NCBI GenBank assembly: GCA_903925435.1
Contig: CAIYFF010000105.1
Location: 1 to 17,863, forward strand
DNA length: 17,863 bases
Source: an uncultured Planctomycetota bacterium
GTDB taxonomy: Bacteria > Planctomycetota > UBA1135 > UBA2386
Direction: 5' to 3'
A program made the position numbers and the translations under genes. This document shows, in pieces, positions 14,829 to 17,863 of this stretch. The stretch's first letter is position 1; the number at the start of each line of letters is the position of its first letter. The notes beneath the pieces were generated by a model. That model searched no databases, had not been told where the DNA came from, and saw nothing but the letters and a program-made list of their open reading frames with translations.

Positions 14829-16343
14829 CGCAAAGCCTCGCAACGACGCCGCGTCGAGCAAGTGCTCAGGACCGATGCGTTCGCATGCGTCGAGATCCGC
14901 CAGAGTCCTCGCCACGCGCAACAAGCGAACGCGTGCGCGTCCGCCAGCGCGCGCAAGACGCAACGTCTTCTCCAACACGTCTTCGGCACAGTCGTCGAGC
15001 GCGCACGCGCGTTCGAGTTGTCGATCGAGCAAGCGCGCGTTGCACACCGCAGGTCCGCCGCAGCGGCCGTTGCGATGCAGCTGCCGTTCGCGCGCCGCGA
15101 GGATGCGTTCGCGCAAGGACGCGCTCGACATCGACTCGTCGCGCGGCGCGCGCAGCGCCTTGGGATCGAGCGCAGGCACTTCGACTTGAAGGTCCATGCG
15201 ATCGAGCAGCGGACCCGACAGCCGCGACCGATACCGCTGCGCCAGCAACGGAGTGCACGTGCACGGACGCGATGGGTGGCCTGCGAATCCGCACGGACAC
15301 GGGTTCATCGCGGCGATCAGCGTGAACGCAGCCGGCATCGTCACTGCGCCGCGCGCGCGGCCGATCGTGACGATGCCGTCTTCGATCGGTTGTCGCAGCG
15401 CTTCCAACGCATCGCGACGGAACTCGGGCAACTCGTCCAAGAACAGCACGCCGCAGTGCGCGAGCGTCACTTCGCCCGGCCGCACGTCCGAGCCGCCGCC
15501 GAGCAACGCGGCGGTTGAACTCGTGTGGTGCGGCGCGCGCAGCGGACGCAGGTCGTGTTCGGGAACGCGCAGGCCCGCTGCGGCATGCACCTGCAAGATC
15601 GCGATGCGCTCATCAGGGCTCGGCTCGGGCAGCAACCCTGGCAGGCGACGGCATAGCGCGCTCTTGCCGCTGCCGGGCGGGCCCGCGAACAGGAGGTTGT
15701 GTCCGCCCGCGGCCGCGGCCGCGAGCGCGCGCTTTGGCGTGTCGTGACCGCGGATGTCGGCGAGGTCGACGTAGGCCTCGCGCGGTGGATGCTTGAGTGG
15801 GGCGCCGCGCTGCAGTTCGCGCCGGCCCGCGACCCAGAGGATCGCATCTGCGACGGTCTCGGCTGCAAGCACGTCGATGCCGTCGATGCCCGCGCACAGC
15901 GCCGCATCGTGCGAGCCGCACAGCAGCGTGCGCAGTCCCTTTGCGCGAGCCATCAACGCAATGCTGACCGCGCCGCGCGCGGGCAGGATGCGCCCTTCGA
16001 GCGACACTTCGCCGCATGCGCATAGCCCTTGGGTGCGACTCGGAGCAAACGCACCGGCCGCGCCCGCGAGCGCGATCGCGAGCGGAAGGTCGAAGCCCGA
16101 GCCACTCTTGCGCACGGCAGCAGGCGCGAAGTTGACGGTTGTCACGCCGCGCGGCGGCGGCACCGATAGGCAGTAGAACGCGTTGAGGACGCGGTGGTAG
16201 GCCTCGCGGACGGCAGCGTCGACGAGGCCAAGGATGCGCGGCGTTCCGTCGCTCGCCGAGCGAGCCGTCGCCTCGATGGTGACGGACTCGGCCTCGACGC
16301 CGACGACCATGCCGGTCTCGATGGTCACAGTGGGTGCATTCAC
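14808..16343 (-). CDS. comM: YifB/ComM family AAA+ ATPase (Mg-chelatase-like)
   Basis: This 511-residue protein has the standard YifB/ComM layout. The N-terminal S5/LonC-like domain (1-170) includes ILGLVDAAVREAYHRV (37-52) and KSGSGFDLPLAIAL (79-92). The AAA+ core has Walker A GPPGSGKS (221-228), PHHTSSTAALLGGG (271-284), Walker B VLFLDELPEF (299-308) and the Cys-rich NPCPCG...CTC (347-363), then LLDRMDLQVEVP (379-390) and RLLRVARTLADLD (472-484). ComM is a hexameric helicase that promotes branch migration during natural transformation. The start is a GTG at 16343 with GAGGG just upstream; an ATG at residue 12 is an alternative. It lies 75 nt downstream of a receiver-like gene on the same strand, with no terminator visible between. 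Length fits the family. Confidence 0.92.
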   Translation of the reverse strand: MNAPTVTIETGMVVGVEAESVTIEATARSASDGTPRILGLVDAAVREAYHRVLNAFYCLSVPPPRGVTTVNFAPAAVRKSGSGFDLPLAIALAGAAGAFAPSRTQGLCACGEVSLEGRILPARGAVSIALMARAKGLRTLLCGSHDAALCAGIDGIDVLAAETVADAILWVAGRRELQRGAPLKHPPREAYVDLADIRGHDTPKRALAAAAAGGHNLLFAGPPGSGKSALCRRLPGLLPEPSPDERIAILQVHAAAGLRVPEHDLRPLRAPHHTSSTAALLGGGSDVRPGEVTLAHCGVLFLDELPEFRRDALEALRQPIEDGIVTIGRARGAVTMPAAFTLIAAMNPCPCGFAGHPSRPCTCTPLLAQRYRSRLSGPLLDRMDLQVEVPALDPKALRAPRDESMSSASLRERILAARERQLHRNGRCGGPAVCNARLLDRQLERACALDDCAEDVLEKTLRLARAGGRARVRLLRVARTLADLDACERIGPEHLLDAASLRGFARAMTTA

Positions 16344-16418
16344 GCGCCCTCATTGCGCGGAGCCCAACTCGGGTGACGGTTTTTCCAATCGGCCGCCAAC
16401 TCGTGGCGTCTTCGTCGG

Positions 16419-16802
16419 TCAGCCGCGCTCGGGCAATTCGCGCAGGAAGCGCAGCAGCGCGCCGTGGCCTGCGCGCGAACTCGGGTGCAGCCGCAGCGAC
16501 TCGGTGCGGCTCTCCTGGCCTTCCGTTTCGACCTTGGGGCCAAACGACAGCGCCGGCAGCGCAGGGTCGACTTCGCGCAGCGAACGTGCGATCGCATGGG
16601 CGACTCCCGGCGTCACGTCCGGCCCAAACACGACGCAGTGGTGCCCGCCCGACGAGAAGAACACGTCGCGCGCGGACTTGGCGTCCGTTGCCACGTCGAT
16701 CGTGAAGCCCTGCTCCGAAAGGCTCGACAGCAGCGACTGCATGGGCCGTTCGTCGCCGAGCACGGCGAGCAGGTCGAATCGGCGTTCTGGCGGCAAGAGC
16801 AC
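16419..16802 (-). CDS. Receiver-like small protein with degenerate active site
   Basis: The start is uncertain. I take the GTG at 16802 (127 residues); a TTG at 16847 would give 142, and longer forms would overlap the divergent gene at 16872. The sequence has receiver-domain rhythm: FDLLAVLGDERPMQSLLSSL (strand, acidic pair, helix), FTIDVATDAKSARDVF (strand, helix) and HHCVVFGPDVTPG, where the phospho-acceptor Asp would be expected at the end of strand 3. There the alignment puts Gly or Pro instead of Asp, with an Asp one position later, and the usual Lys is not obvious. It would be a pseudo-receiver, if this reading is right. The C-terminus (EDPALPALS region, then FLRELPERG) is short. No output domain is present. 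It may be co-transcribed with comM. An ordinary hypothetical protein is the alternative. Confidence 0.55.
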   Translation of the reverse strand: MLLPPERRFDLLAVLGDERPMQSLLSSLSEQGFTIDVATDAKSARDVFFSSGGHHCVVFGPDVTPGVAHAIARSLREVDPALPALSFGPKVETEGQESRTESLRLHPSSRAGHGALLRFLRELPERG

Positions 16803-16871
16803 GCGGCTGGATCGGTTCGCGAAGGAGGCAGAATCAAGCGGCGGCAAAGCTCGCGCCGATGATGCGCTGTC

Positions 16872-17863
16872 ATGGCCTGCAAGAAGCTGCTCGTCCTCTG
16901 CGCCGCCACGGCGCTCGCCTCGGCGCAGAACGCGCTCGTGTTGCCGGCATCTCATGCGGCGCTCGAGGGCACGACCTCGACGAACGTCCCGTTCGGCCGT
17001 AGCTCCGCGGTCCGCGTGCAGCAGGTCTACGACGCGATGTTGTTCTCGGGCCCGCGCACGATCACGGCGCTGTCGTTCCGCATCGACGGCATGGCGACCG
17101 CGGCGCAGAAGCAGGTCGATTGCGAGATCCGCATGTCGACGACTGCGCGCCCGCTCACGCAGACGAGCCCGACGTTTGCGTCAAACCGCGGCGCGAATGA
17201 GACGGTGGTGCTGTCGCGGCGGTTGCTGACGTTGCCTGCCTCGGGCACCGCGGCGCAGCCGTCGCCGTTCTTGCCGCAGATCGCGCTCGCTGCGCCGTTT
17301 GCCTACGACCCTGCGCAAGGCTCGTTGTGCGTCGAGATCGTCGTGCATGCGCAACCGCCGGGCGCGTATCCGCTCGACGCGACCTACGTCTGCGACAGCC
17401 AGGAGCAACCGATCGGCCCGCCTGCGTGCCAGCCTGCTCAGGGCATGCCGCTGCGCATCGAGAACGCGTCGTCGGGCGTGATGTGGGGCCGGCCGTGGCT
17501 CGTGCGCGCGCTCGATGCCGCGCCGGGCTCGCTCGTCGTGCTCGCGCTCGGCGGCAGCGAGACGGGGACGTGGAACGGCGCGCCGTTGCCCGTCGACCTC
17601 ACGCCTGCGGGCGCGCCGTCGTGCTTTGTGTCGATCGACATCGTGGACACGTTCTTCCAGGCGGCGCTCGGAGACGGCTCGGCGGCATTCGGTTTCAACG
17701 TGCCCAACGATCCGCGCCTTACCGGAGTCTGGATCCGTTACCAAGCAGGCGCGCTGACCAACGGAGCCAACGCGCTCGGCGTGCTGACGAGCCAGGCCAA
17801 GAAGGTGGAGATCTGCGGCTTCGAGCCCGTCGCGCGTGTTTGGGCCAGCGGCACGACTGCTAC
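16872..17863 (+). CDS. Secreted beta-rich protein (partial, C-terminus off window)
   Basis: An open frame of 330 codons runs from an ATG at 16872 past the right edge with no stop. Residues 1-18 (MACKKLLVLCAATALASA) form a signal peptide with a KK n-region and a predicted type I cleavage after ASA, leaving Gln19. The mature part alternates short beta-like strands with Gly/Ser/Pro turns. EGTTSTNVPFGRSSAVRVQQ and YDAMLF near the N-terminus recall secreted proteins I associate with planctomycete genomes. Four Cys are scattered in mid-chain (at about 87, 154, 174 and 185). No catalytic motif is visible, and the last visible residues suggest the end is near. No Shine-Dalgarno site precedes the ATG; a weak -10-like CAGAAT sits at 16829-16834. 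It is divergent from the receiver-like gene. Function unknown. Confidence 0.75.
   Translation, partial: MACKKLLVLCAATALASAQNALVLPASHAALEGTTSTNVPFGRSSAVRVQQVYDAMLFSGPRTITALSFRIDGMATAAQKQVDCEIRMSTTARPLTQTSPTFASNRGANETVVLSRRLLTLPASGTAAQPSPFLPQIALAAPFAYDPAQGSLCVEIVVHAQPPGAYPLDATYVCDSQEQPIGPPACQPAQGMPLRIENASSGVMWGRPWLVRALDAAPGSLVVLALGGSETGTWNGAPLPVDLTPAGAPSCFVSIDIVDTFFQAALGDGSAAFGFNVPNDPRLTGVWIRYQAGALTNGANALGVLTSQAKKVEICGFEPVARVWASGTTA

Noticed and set aside
16344..16418. In-frame continuation past the stop of the receiver-like gene
   Set aside because: The frame after the TGA stays open for 22 codons before the next stop, but nothing indicates readthrough or recoding; it is plain intergenic sequence.

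Overview
The window looks like a chromosomal segment from a high-GC Gram-negative-type bacterium, and I lean towards Planctomycetota. The clues are a pair of very large glycine-rich lipoproteins with tandem bacterial Ig-like domains, a secreted protein of a type I associate with planctomycetes (EG...PFG...VQQVYDA..F near the N-terminus), an Sm-like repeat in an exported protein, and few Shine-Dalgarno sites. A myxobacterium or related phylum is not excluded. I saw no rRNA, tRNA, CRISPR array, insertion sequence, prophage or integration site.

Left part (1-6424). A leftward gene for a small membrane-anchored coiled-coil protein runs off the left edge. A 520-nt non-coding gap separates it from two rightward tandem paralogues of 905 and 907 residues. 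Both are exported lipoproteins with the same order of parts: lipidated Cys, five-Cys cluster, two Ig-like (Big_5-like) domains, a GGDGRHG spacer, a glycine-rich repetitive region that looks like a beta-solenoid or beta-stack, and a conserved C-terminal domain. A GC-rich hairpin terminator closes the pair.

Middle (6478-14792). An amidohydrolase-type deaminase comes first. A sigma70-like promoter overlapping its stop codon appears to start a compact block: DHH-family NrnA-like nuclease/phosphatase, YfcE-like metallophosphoesterase, CutA, a DASS/SLC13 anion transporter and a polytopic GT-C-like membrane protein. The last four are joined by ATGA/GTGA or short overlaps, which suggests one transcript and translational coupling. 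An exported protein of unknown function with an Sm-like N-terminal segment follows on the same strand. The block mixes RNA-fragment/nucleotide turnover (NrnA, phosphoesterase) with ion and organic-acid handling (CutA, DASS) and envelope building (GT-C-like); no single pathway is obvious.

Right part (14808-17863). A leftward YifB/ComM AAA+ ATPase lies downstream of a small leftward receiver-like protein lacking the usual phospho-acceptor Asp. Divergent from these is a rightward secreted protein cut by the right edge.

Most unusual for follow-up: the tandem lipoprotein family with its C-x3-C-x3-C cluster and EF-hand-like loop in one copy only, the CutA-DASS-GT-C coupled cluster, and the Sm-like exported protein. 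Function calls come from motif recognition by eye, with no database search.
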